In this document: positions 52,885 to 61,949 of the stretch, piece after piece | Numbering within the stretch: position 1 is the first letter of the stretch | Layout of the letters: every line of letters starts with the position of its first letter | Assembly (NCBI GenBank): GCA_046290435.1 | Contig: JBKAGO010000052.1 | Span: 5,817 to 69,816, forward strand | From: CAVQUE01 sp046290435 | Lineage (GTDB): Bacteria; Actinomycetota; Acidimicrobiia; Acidimicrobiales; UBA8592 | Direction: 5' to 3' | Length of the DNA: 64,000 bases | Position numbers and translations under genes: made by a program | Notes under the pieces: model-generated | Seen by the model: the letters and a program-made list of their open reading frames with translations, nothing else | What the model was told of the DNA's origin: nothing | Databases searched by the model: none

Positions 52885-53676
52885 TCAGATGTGGCCGCCC
52901 GAGCCGCCGTCGACGGGGATCGACGCGCCGTTGACGTACGACGCCGCGTCGCTGCACAGGAACACGATCATCGCCGCGACCTCCTCGGCGGTGCCGTAGC
53001 GCCCCACCGGCACACCCTTGCCGTTGCGTTCGAGGACGGCCTCGCGGGTGGTGTCGGCCGCAGCCGCAACCTCGTCGGCGGCCCGCTCCCACATGGGCGT
53101 GTGGATCAGGCCCGGCAGCACCGAGTTGACCAGCACGCCGTCGCGACCGTACTTACCGGCCAGGGCCTTGCCCGTGGCCACCATCGCCGCCTTGGTCGCG
53201 GCGTAGTCGATGAGCGTCGCACCGGGATAGAAGGCCGCGCCGCTCGAGATCATCACGACCCGCCCCCACCCCTGCGCCCGCATGTCGGGCAGCCAATGGC
53301 GCGTGCAGCGCACCGCGGACATCAGGTTGAGCTGATGCAACGAGGCCCAGTCGTCGTCGGTCATGTACAAGAAGTTGCGTGACGGCGACGCTCCCACGTT
53401 GTTGACCACGATGTCCGCGCCGCCGAGCGCCTCGTCGACGGCCTCGCAGAATCCGGCTGTCGATGCGGCATCGGCCATGTCGGCGACGAAGCCGTGCACG
53501 GTGCCGTCCCCAGACGGCGGCGCGTACGCGGCGAGCTCGTCGACGGATTCGGTGCCTCGGGCGCAGAACGCCACGCTCGCGCCGTGGTCGGCGAGCAGCC
53601 GTACAGCGGCCGCCCCGATACCCAGGCTCGCGCCCGTCACGACGGCCCGGCGGCCGGTCAGGTCCAGATCGATCAT
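52885..53676 (-). CDS. SDR family oxidoreductase
   Basis: The 263-residue classical short-chain dehydrogenase has TGASLGIG at 14-21, NNVG at 92-95, S144/S145, Y158 and K162 (YAATK), and the C-terminal GASIPVDGG. The R40 position after strand beta-2 (CARG) suggests NADP(H). GGGGGAA lies just before the ATG, a strong ribosome site. It ends convergent with the giant surface gene and diverges from the siderophore-interacting protein gene. The substrate is unknown. Confidence 0.88.
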   Translation of the reverse strand: MIDLDLTGRRAVVTGASLGIGAAAVRLLADHGASVAFCARGTESVDELAAYAPPSGDGTVHGFVADMADAASTAGFCEAVDEALGGADIVVNNVGASPSRNFLYMTDDDWASLHQLNLMSAVRCTRHWLPDMRAQGWGRVVMISSGAAFYPGATLIDYAATKAAMVATGKALAGKYGRDGVLVNSVLPGLIHTPMWERAADEVAAAADTTREAVLERNGKGVPVGRYGTAEEVAAMIVFLCSDAASYVNGASIPVDGGSGGHI

Positions 53677-53818
53677 CGTTCCCCCTGTATCGATGGCCGA
53701 CCGATGACGGCCGTCACCACCGTAGTGACCGCAGCGGGAGCGATGCGGCGGGGCGACCGCGCTGGCACCCGAGCCCGCCTGGGAAGTGTGGACGGGACCG
53801 ACGTGCCACAGTGGGTCG

Positions 53819-54604
53819 ATGACCACTGGAGATGCAGACCGCCGGCTCCGCCGTGAACCACCGCGCTTCCGGCGGTTGCAGGTGCGATCGAAGCAGCAGC
53901 TCAGCCCCCACATGCTCCGCATCGTCCTGGGCGGCGACGAGCTCGACGGGTTCGCCATCGAATCACCGGCATCGAGCGTCCGGCTCCTGATCCCTCCACG
54001 TGGCGAACGCACGCTCGTCATGCCCACGTGGAACGGCAACCAGTTCGAGCTGCCCGACGGCACCCGGGCCCCGATCAGGACGTTCACGCCCCGCTATCAC
54101 GACGACGCCCGCCGCGAGCTCACCCTCGACGTCGTGCTGCACGATCACGGCGCCGCCACCGACTGGGCGCGAGCTGCCGAGGTCGGCGACGACGCCGCCA
54201 TCTCGGGCCCGGGTCGCAGCGAGACCATCGACGACGACGCCCGCTCTCATCTTCTCGTGGGCGACGAGAGCGCCATCCCGGCCATCGGCCAGCTGCTCGA
54301 GGCGATCGACCCCGACCACCCCGTCGACGTGCACATCGAGATCGCCTCGCCCGATGCGGTGCTCGAGCTCCCCGCGCATCCAAATGCCACCGTGACCTGG
54401 CATGCGTGCACCCCCGACGCAGCACCGGGCACCGCCATGACCGCCGTCGTCGAAGCCGTCGCCGAGCTCCCGGACTCGGTGTGGGTGGCGGGCGAGGCCG
54501 CGGCGGTGCAGCGGATCCGCACCCACCTCTTCGACGAACGCGACCGAACGCGGGCGAACGTCACCGCACGCGGGTACTGGAAACACGGCCGATCCGCGAC
54601 GTGA
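53819..54604 (+). CDS. Siderophore-interacting protein (FAD-dependent ferric reductase)
   Basis: The 261-residue protein matches the ViuB-type siderophore-interacting family: an FAD-binding beta-barrel with RTFTPR at about 88-93 and SVRLLIPP, then an NAD(P)-binding SIP domain with LLVGDESAIPAIGQLLEA and VWVAGEAAAVQRIRTHL. It reduces ferric siderophores in the cytoplasm to release iron. No siderophore transporter or Fur-like box is visible nearby. The ATG at 53819 is preceded six bases upstream by CACAGT, a possible weak leaderless -10 box. Confidence 0.88.
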   Translation: MTTGDADRRLRREPPRFRRLQVRSKQQLSPHMLRIVLGGDELDGFAIESPASSVRLLIPPRGERTLVMPTWNGNQFELPDGTRAPIRTFTPRYHDDARRELTLDVVLHDHGAATDWARAAEVGDDAAISGPGRSETIDDDARSHLLVGDESAIPAIGQLLEAIDPDHPVDVHIEIASPDAVLELPAHPNATVTWHACTPDAAPGTAMTAVVEAVAELPDSVWVAGEAAAVQRIRTHLFDERDRTRANVTARGYWKHGRSAT

Positions 54605-54734
54605 CCGGCGGTCGACCCTGCCGCCACGCCGTTGCTGTCGGGCCGCCCGGAGACAAGCCGCGCTCCCTCCTACACTGACGCGGGCGAACGAGACGTTCCG
54701 TTCGCGCCCCCGACCCGCCACCTCGAGGCCGATC

Positions 54735-56360
<1,626 letters not shown>

Positions 56361-56383
56361 CTGCGCTGGGCCCCGCCTCCGCG

Positions 56384-57817
56384 TCAGCCGGCGTCGATGA
56401 CGACCTCGAGCCGGCCTCCCTGGCGACCGACCACGCGCACGGTCGCTCCGTCGACCCGCACGGACTGGCCGACGCGCAGCGTCGCATCCGACCGGGGCCC
56501 GGTGCCGCACCCCCGGTCGTCGGATCTGCCGCCGGCCACCCGGATGGGTCCGAGGCCGGTCTCGACACGAGAGTCGAGCGTGGCCACGAGCACACCGGAC
56601 CGGCAGACGCCCGGGTCCAGGTCCGAGGGCCGCCGGTGCTCGATGGTCACGCCGGTGAAGCGCCCGGTCCGGACGAACACCGACTTGGTGCCCCGGGGGC
56701 CTGCGCTGGGCGCCAGCACCGCCGAGGTCGAGCCCCTGCGGGCGCCGCAGAGCGTCTGATTGGGACGGAGCCACCCGAGGCGTGTCTTGTTCCACACGAA
56801 CAGGTCGGTGCGGGGTTCGAAGATCGACCCCATCCAGTCCCAGAGGCCGACGAACTCGTGCTGTTGGGGCTCGAAGAAGGCATAGAGGTCCGCCAACCCG
56901 AGCGTGTGGAGCAGCTCGTGTTCGAAGATGACACCCGAGACCTCCTCGGCATCGCTGCCGAAGGTGACGGCCGGGCCGAGCACACCTTCGTCGGCCACGA
57001 GCGCCCCGGGCAGCCCCCGGAACGCCGCCGATCCGAACAGGTTCGCGGCGTCGGGGACCACGACCAGCGGCAGGTCGACATCGGAGAAGTCCACGTCGGC
57101 GTCAGCGGCATCGATGGCGTCCTGCAGGTAGACGAGGTGCTCGTCGTAGGTGATGCCGTCGTCGAAGCCGTACGAACGCGCCGAGGCCGGCATGCGCGTC
57201 CATCCGGGCGTGGTGGCGACGATGTCGACCGAGAAGCGGCCGTTGGAGGTGCGCTCGAGCACGTCGATGCCTGCGTCCATCCATGCCTGGTTGGCCGGGC
57301 GGGGATCGCCCTGGCCCGCCGCTCCGGGGAAGTCGACGAACAGGACCGCGATCCGCAGGGTGCCGATCGAGGAGAGGTTGACCGCCCCATCGAGGTCGTT
57401 CGGCGGGCCCACCGAGAGGTAGGCGTCGGTGGCGCCGAGGCGTGCGCACCGGGAGCGGGCCCGGTTGACGGGCATGGCGCGGCGCTCGACCCGGGCGCGA
57501 GCCGTCACGTCGCCGACCGTCACCCGCACCGGGCGCGCCAGCGCACGGCGCGGTACCTGGACGACTCGGGTGGACGAGCCGGGAGCGAGACGCAGCCGCC
57601 GGGTGACCGGGCCGACACGAACCTGCGCCGTCTGTGCCGTGGCGCCCTCGACATCGAGGCGCACGAAACAGCGGGCTCCATGGCACTGCGCCACCGGGCC
57701 GATCGCGACTCGGGCGCGCTGCGCTCCCGCCGGGGCCGCGGCGAACAAGGCAGCGAGACCCAACCACACCGTGATCAGGCCGAGGACGCGACGCCATGGA
57801 ACCGCGATGTGAGACAC
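56384..57817 (-). CDS. Secreted M6-like metalloprotease
   Basis: The 477-residue precursor has a signal peptide (cleavage near APAGA, residue 32) and an N-terminal beta domain. A catalytic domain with the zinc motif H300-E-x2-H304-x5-D310 (FEHELLHTLGLADLY) follows, then WDWMGS, typical of the M6 (immune inhibitor A-like) family. LRIAVLFVDFPG at about 154-165 is the usual start of the M6 domain. A C-terminal beta region follows. Six cysteines fit an exported protein. The GTG was chosen because TACGGT lies six bases before it and the signal peptide starts there. Confidence 0.85.
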   Translation of the reverse strand: MSHIAVPWRRVLGLITVWLGLAALFAAAPAGAQRARVAIGPVAQCHGARCFVRLDVEGATAQTAQVRVGPVTRRLRLAPGSSTRVVQVPRRALARPVRVTVGDVTARARVERRAMPVNRARSRCARLGATDAYLSVGPPNDLDGAVNLSSIGTLRIAVLFVDFPGAAGQGDPRPANQAWMDAGIDVLERTSNGRFSVDIVATTPGWTRMPASARSYGFDDGITYDEHLVYLQDAIDAADADVDFSDVDLPLVVVPDAANLFGSAAFRGLPGALVADEGVLGPAVTFGSDAEEVSGVIFEHELLHTLGLADLYAFFEPQQHEFVGLWDWMGSIFEPRTDLFVWNKTRLGWLRPNQTLCGARRGSTSAVLAPSAGPRGTKSVFVRTGRFTGVTIEHRRPSDLDPGVCRSGVLVATLDSRVETGLGPIRVAGGRSDDRGCGTGPRSDATLRVGQSVRVDGATVRVVGRQGGRLEVVIDAG

Positions 57818-57823
57818 GGCCGC

Positions 57824-57829
57824 ACCGTA
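57824..57829 (-). promoter_or_regulatory. -10 box of the M6-like protease gene (leaderless)
   Basis: TACGGT on the minus strand lies six bases before the GTG at 57817. Confidence 0.45.
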
Positions 57830-57945
57830 GCGCCGGGCGGCCCGACCGGCGGGCACCCGAGCCGGTGCGGTTGCAGTGGCGCCGCTGTCGGGACCGGGCC
57901 ACACGGGCACGCCGCAACCATTGCCGGGCGTGGCACCCTGGGCCG

Positions 57946-58596
57946 ATGCCGATGAGCGAGCCCTCCCCGACCTACGAGCAGCTGCTCGAGAACAACCGGC
58001 GATGGGTGAGCGACAAGCTGGCCCTGGACCCCGAGCACTTCGAGCGCCTGGCCCGGGGGCAGTCGCCGGCGCATCTGTTCATCGGGTGCTCCGACAGCCG
58101 GGTCAACGCCAACGAGCTCGTCGGCACCCATGCGGGCCAGCTGTTCATCCACCGCAACATCGCGAACCTCGTGGTGCACACCGACATGAACCTCATGTCG
58201 GTGCTGCAGTTCGCCGTGGAGGTCCTCGAGGTCGAGCACGTGATCGTGTGCGGGCACTACGGCTGTGGCGGTGTCGCCGCGGCGGTCGACGGCACCTATC
58301 ACGGGCTGATCGACAAGTGGCTGCGGACCATCAAGGACGTGTACCGCATCTACCACGACGAGCTCGACGCCATCGAGGATCCGACCCGCCGCCACGAGCG
58401 GCTCGTCGAGCTCAACGTGCGCGAGCAGGTGTACCGCCTGGCGTCGACGAGCTTCGTCCAACGCCGATGGGGCGACGACATCGCCGCGCACGTCCACGGC
58501 TGGGTCTACGACATCCGCCAGGGCGTCCTCACCGACCTCGAGATCGACCCCGCCGACGAGCCTGCACGGGGCATCTACACCCTCGAAGGGCTCTGA
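57946..58596 (+). CDS. Beta-class carbonic anhydrase
   Basis: The 216-residue cytoplasmic enzyme interconverts CO2 and bicarbonate. The zinc ligands C48, H104 and C107 and the D50-R52 dyad are present (GCSDSR and CGHYGCGG). RNIANLV and the C-terminal GWVYDIRQGVL fit the plant-type beta class. It could draw on the bicarbonate made by the DAB pump encoded 45 kb away or serve carboxylases; this link is inferred. The start is ATG 57946 or 57952. Confidence 0.94.
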   Translation: MPMSEPSPTYEQLLENNRRWVSDKLALDPEHFERLARGQSPAHLFIGCSDSRVNANELVGTHAGQLFIHRNIANLVVHTDMNLMSVLQFAVEVLEVEHVIVCGHYGCGGVAAAVDGTYHGLIDKWLRTIKDVYRIYHDELDAIEDPTRRHERLVELNVREQVYRLASTSFVQRRWGDDIAAHVHGWVYDIRQGVLTDLEIDPADEPARGIYTLEGL

Positions 58597-58674
58597 CCGA
58601 CCACGCCGCCGACCAGACGGTGCCGACGCAGCACGAACTCGCCACTGGCCGAGGGTTCCGGGGCCGCAGCGCCC

Positions 58675-58680
58675 TACCGT
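58675..58680 (+). promoter_or_regulatory. -10 box before the deazaflavin-oxidoreductase pseudogene
   Basis: TACCGT lies six bases before the ATG at 58687, the same leaderless layout as intact genes here. This suggests the pseudogene was once expressed. Confidence 0.4.
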
Positions 58681-58686
58681 CGGGCG

Positions 58687-59006
58687 ATGGCCGACTCCGC
58701 TTCATCGCTGCTTCCCCGGGTCTTCCGAGCCGTCAACGCGGTGATGGTCCCCGCCGTGAAGGCCGGCATCGGTTCGCCCCCGCCGCTGGGCGTCGGTCGG
58801 GCCTGCCCCGGGAGGTACCGCTGGTGGCGCTGCGGTGGGGCGACCGCATCCGTGTGGGCACGGCCCGCAGCGACTCGCAATGGACCCGTAACGCCGCAGC
58901 CGAGCCGTCGGTGTCGGTGTGGGTATGCGGGCAGAAACGACCGGCGACCGCAGAGCTGATCGGCCCCGACGCCGTCTCGGCCGAACGGGTCCGTCTGACG
59001 ATGTGA
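58687..59006 (+). pseudogene. Frameshifted nitroreductase/deazaflavin-dependent oxidoreductase remnant
   Basis: The first frame from ATG 58687 gives a plausible N-terminus (RVFRAVNAVMVPAVKAGIGSPP). It breaks near 58780-58800, and the family core continues in another frame: GRRSGLPREVPLVALRWGDRIRVGTARSDSQWTRN followed by a strand and AELIG. This core matches F420-type nitroreductase family proteins (TTGRKSG-x-PR pattern). About eight residues also seem lost at the break, and the protein ends early, near 106 residues against the usual 140-150. A sequencing error cannot be excluded for the shift itself. Confidence 0.6.
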
Positions 59007-59055
59007 TCGTCGCGGCCCGCCGGGGCCGCGACTGCGACCACCGCCGGGTCGGGAC

Positions 59056-60801
59056 CTACCAGTACTCCTCGTAGTGGATGTTGCCGGGGTCGTTGCGACG
59101 GTCGAGCTTGAAGCCCCGCTCGACCAGCAGCTGCACGGCCCCGACGGTCTCGGGGAAGTGCTCCTCGCCGTCGACGGTCTCGGGTAGGCCGATCATCGCC
59201 GGATTGCCACACAGGAACACGTGCGTGCGCTCCGGGTCGAGGTCGACACCGATCTCGCTCTCGAACGCGCCCGAGCTGATGAGGTCCTGGATGTAGCGCT
59301 TGGGCACGTCGGCCTCGCGCGTCGGCAGCGGCACGTAGTGGTAGTTGGGGTAGCGGGCCTCGAGGGTCCGGTGGTGGTCGATGTAGCCGAGATCGGCCCA
59401 GTTGCGCACCGAGACCGCCGACACGATGGGCCCGACATGGCCCTTGCGCAGCAACTCGATGGACATGCCGTTGTGGGGCGCCTCGCCGGTGCCGGTGGCC
59501 AGGAACACGATGGTGTCGGTGGGGTCCTTGACCGCCGACAGCGTGTAGCGGCCGGCGACCTTGGCGCCGAGGTAGATGCGGTCGCCGGGGCGCTTGAGCG
59601 CCAGGCGTGGCGTCAATCCGGGGATGTTGTCCTCGGTGGGCTCCACCAACACGATGTAGAACTCGAGTTCGTCCTGGGCGTTCTCGTCGATGAGGTAGCC
59701 GTGGTCGTCGAACATCCGGCACGAGATCGAGTACGACCGGCGGATGAGCTTGTCCCACTTGGCGTCGATGTCGGGATCGATGGCGTCGTCGACACGGTCC
59801 TCCCAGTAGCCCAGCCCGAGCGTGGCGTACTGGCCCGGGAGGTAGGAGGTGTCGCCGTCATCGGGCTTGACGCGCAGCACCCACAGGTCCGAGTGCGTCG
59901 GCTCGAAGTGGGTGATGGTGGCGTTGTAGTGCTCGCCGCGGAGCTCTTCGATGGCGCCGGTGTGGCGGCGCCGGAGCTCCGCGGAGGGGCGAACGTTGAT
60001 CTCGACATCGGGGAACACGGCCGTCGCCATGTCGAGCGCCACGCGCCAGCCCGGAGCCGTGGGTGCGACCTCGTCGCCGGTGGGCTCGCCGAGGAACCAC
60101 ACCCGCCCGGTTGCGAGCGCATCGTCGGCGAGGCCGACGTCGGCCGGTCCCAGGTTGGCGCGCGGCGACGCGAAGACGATGTGGTCGAACTGCAGGTCGG
60201 GCGTGCGCCGGTCGTCGAAGAAGGCCATGGGGAAGCCGTCGACCTCGGTGACCGCGTCGGGCATCGAGCGGTACAGCACGGTGGCGCGGCGGTCGCGTTC
60301 GAGGCGACGGAGCGCGTTGTCGCCGGCGGGTGAGAGCCGGGTCGGGTCGAGGCCGCCGGCGGCGAGAACCACCCGGGCGCCGATCGATGCTGCGGCGACC
60401 GTGAGCTCCACGGCATGGTCGGTGTTGCCGACCACCAGGACGTCGTCGCTGTCGCCGACGGAGCCGAGGTCGTCGACATGGATGCGGCTGGTGGCCTCGA
60501 CCTTGATGGGCGGGTCCCAGTCGGGCAGCTGGGCCCGGTTGGCGACCAGGCAGGCGTGGGTGCGGTACTGCTGCTTGGTGGTGGTCACCACCAAGACGTC
60601 GTCGTCGAGGGTGATCGACTGGACCGCCTCGCCGTAGCCCACGTCGAGTTCGTTCTCGCCGACGAGCGACGCCAGGGTGACGGACTGCCCCTCTTCGACC
60701 ACGCGGATCAGACCGACACCTGCTCGTCTTCCCGAGATCGCCACGGACAGCCCACCTGCGGTGCCGCCGATGATGACCAGGTCGTAGGAGGTATTCGCCA
60801 T
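59056..60801 (-). CDS. Thioredoxin-reductase-like / ferredoxin-NADP reductase fusion
   Basis: The 581-residue protein has two parts. Residues 1-280 resemble a thioredoxin-reductase-like FAD/NAD(P) protein (VIIGGTAGGLSVAISG, then VLVVGNTDHAVELTVAAASIGA as the second Rossmann loop) but lack a CxxC redox pair. Residues 300-581 are a bacterial FNR: RRSYSIS for FAD, FLATGTGEAPHNGM and VFLCGNPAMIG for NADP, and a C-terminal aromatic EEYW that stacks on the flavin. Two flavins in one chain suggest electron transfer between domains. AGAGGAG precedes the ATG and a TACGGT box lies about 30 bases upstream. Confidence 0.82.
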   Translation of the reverse strand: MANTSYDLVIIGGTAGGLSVAISGRRAGVGLIRVVEEGQSVTLASLVGENELDVGYGEAVQSITLDDDVLVVTTTKQQYRTHACLVANRAQLPDWDPPIKVEATSRIHVDDLGSVGDSDDVLVVGNTDHAVELTVAAASIGARVVLAAGGLDPTRLSPAGDNALRRLERDRRATVLYRSMPDAVTEVDGFPMAFFDDRRTPDLQFDHIVFASPRANLGPADVGLADDALATGRVWFLGEPTGDEVAPTAPGWRVALDMATAVFPDVEINVRPSAELRRRHTGAIEELRGEHYNATITHFEPTHSDLWVLRVKPDDGDTSYLPGQYATLGLGYWEDRVDDAIDPDIDAKWDKLIRRSYSISCRMFDDHGYLIDENAQDELEFYIVLVEPTEDNIPGLTPRLALKRPGDRIYLGAKVAGRYTLSAVKDPTDTIVFLATGTGEAPHNGMSIELLRKGHVGPIVSAVSVRNWADLGYIDHHRTLEARYPNYHYVPLPTREADVPKRYIQDLISSGAFESEIGVDLDPERTHVFLCGNPAMIGLPETVDGEEHFPETVGAVQLLVERGFKLDRRNDPGNIHYEEYW

Positions 60802-60877
60802 TGAAGCTCCTCTGCTCGTTGCGCCGTCGAACCGTAGCGGGCGGGGCTGCCGCGCGCCCATGGGCAATGGGCCCGGG

Positions 60878-61912
60878 TCAGAGCACCCGGCCGCTGGCGC
60901 TGCGACGGAGTCGGTCGTCGATGGCGGCGCCGAGGCCGTCGCGGCCGGTGAGCTGGAGAACCAACGTGGCGAACGCGCCGTCGTCGAGCTCGCGCAGGGC
61001 GGTGTAGAGCCCCGCAGCGACGGCGTCGAGGTCCTCGATCGGACCGAGGTCGCGGAACGCCCAGTGCGACGGCAGCGGTGGCAGGGCGTCGTGGTAGCCG
61101 ACGTAGCACACGGGTCTGTCGAGGTCGTCCGGTGGCGTCGTGCCGGCGGGGCAGGCGACGGCCGCCGTCGCCGGGGCGTAGTGGCGGACCAGCCGTCCGG
61201 GTGACTGGTCGGTGGCGGTGTCGGGGGCCGGGACGACGACGTCGACGCCACGGTCGATGGCGGCCGTGAGGGCGTCGATGCCGAGGGCTCCGTGGCGCAG
61301 GACGATGAGCACGTCGCCGTCGATGCGCACGACGGTGGACTCGATGCCGGCGGTGGCGGGCCCGCCGTCGAGGACGAGGTCGACGGCATCGCCGAGGTCG
61401 GCCACGACGTGGGCGGCGGTGGTGGCGCTGATGTAGCTGAAGCGGTTGGCGCTGGGAGCGGCGATGGGTTCGCCCACTGCGGCGAGCAGGGCCTGGGCGA
61501 CCGGGTGGGCCGGCGCCCGCACCGCCACCGTCGAGCCCCCGGCGGTGACGATGTCGGGGATCGAGTGGTGCTTGTCGCGCACGATGGTCAGGGGTCCGGG
61601 CCAGTGCGCGGCGATGAGCTCGTCGGTGAGCTCGTCGTCGGCGCCGTTGCCGAGCCCGGGGACGGGGTCGGCGAGATCGAAGATCTCGTCGAGGGGCCAG
61701 TCGGCCAGGACGTGGACGATCAGCGGATCGGTCGACGGGCGGCCCTTCGCGGCGAAGATCCCGGCGACCGCCTCGGGCGACCGGGCCAGCGCCCCGAGCC
61801 CGTAGACGGTCTCGGTCGGGAAGGCCACCAGGCCTCCGCCGCGTAGGACATCGGCGGCGTGCTCGATGGCGGATCGGTCGTGTGCCGTCTCGCCGGTGAG
61901 AGTCAGAACCAC
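60878..61912 (-). CDS. tsaC: L-threonylcarbamoyladenylate synthase (Sua5/TsaC)
   Basis: The 344-residue enzyme makes threonylcarbamoyl-AMP from threonine, bicarbonate and ATP for the t6A37 modification of tRNA. It has the YrdC domain (GGLVAFPTETVYGLGA, KGRPSTDPLIVH, PGPLTIV, VAVRAPAHP, PIAAPSANRFSYISATTA) and a C-terminal Sua5 domain with the PGRLVRHYAP linker. The GTG at 61912 is preferred; a TTG at 61939 is in frame. A perfect 21-base palindrome lies directly before the GTG, within the 37-base gap after the acyl-CoA dehydrogenase gene. No ribosome site is clear. Confidence 0.92.
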   Translation of the reverse strand: MVLTLTGETAHDRSAIEHAADVLRGGGLVAFPTETVYGLGALARSPEAVAGIFAAKGRPSTDPLIVHVLADWPLDEIFDLADPVPGLGNGADDELTDELIAAHWPGPLTIVRDKHHSIPDIVTAGGSTVAVRAPAHPVAQALLAAVGEPIAAPSANRFSYISATTAAHVVADLGDAVDLVLDGGPATAGIESTVVRIDGDVLIVLRHGALGIDALTAAIDRGVDVVVPAPDTATDQSPGRLVRHYAPATAAVACPAGTTPPDDLDRPVCYVGYHDALPPLPSHWAFRDLGPIEDLDAVAAGLYTALRELDDGAFATLVLQLTGRDGLGAAIDDRLRRSASGRVL

Positions 61913-61913
61913 G

Positions 61914-61934
61914 GGGGTCAAGTGACTTGACCCC
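61914..61934. repeat. Perfect 21-base palindrome (REP-like)
   Basis: Ten-base arms GGGGTCAAGT and ACTTGACCCC flank a single central G, between the acyl-CoA dehydrogenase stop and the tsaC start. It may be a dispersed REP-type element, an operator, or a hairpin that covers the tsaC start. I saw no second copy in the window. Confidence 0.6.
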
Positions 61935-61949
61935 AGCAATCACCGGCGC

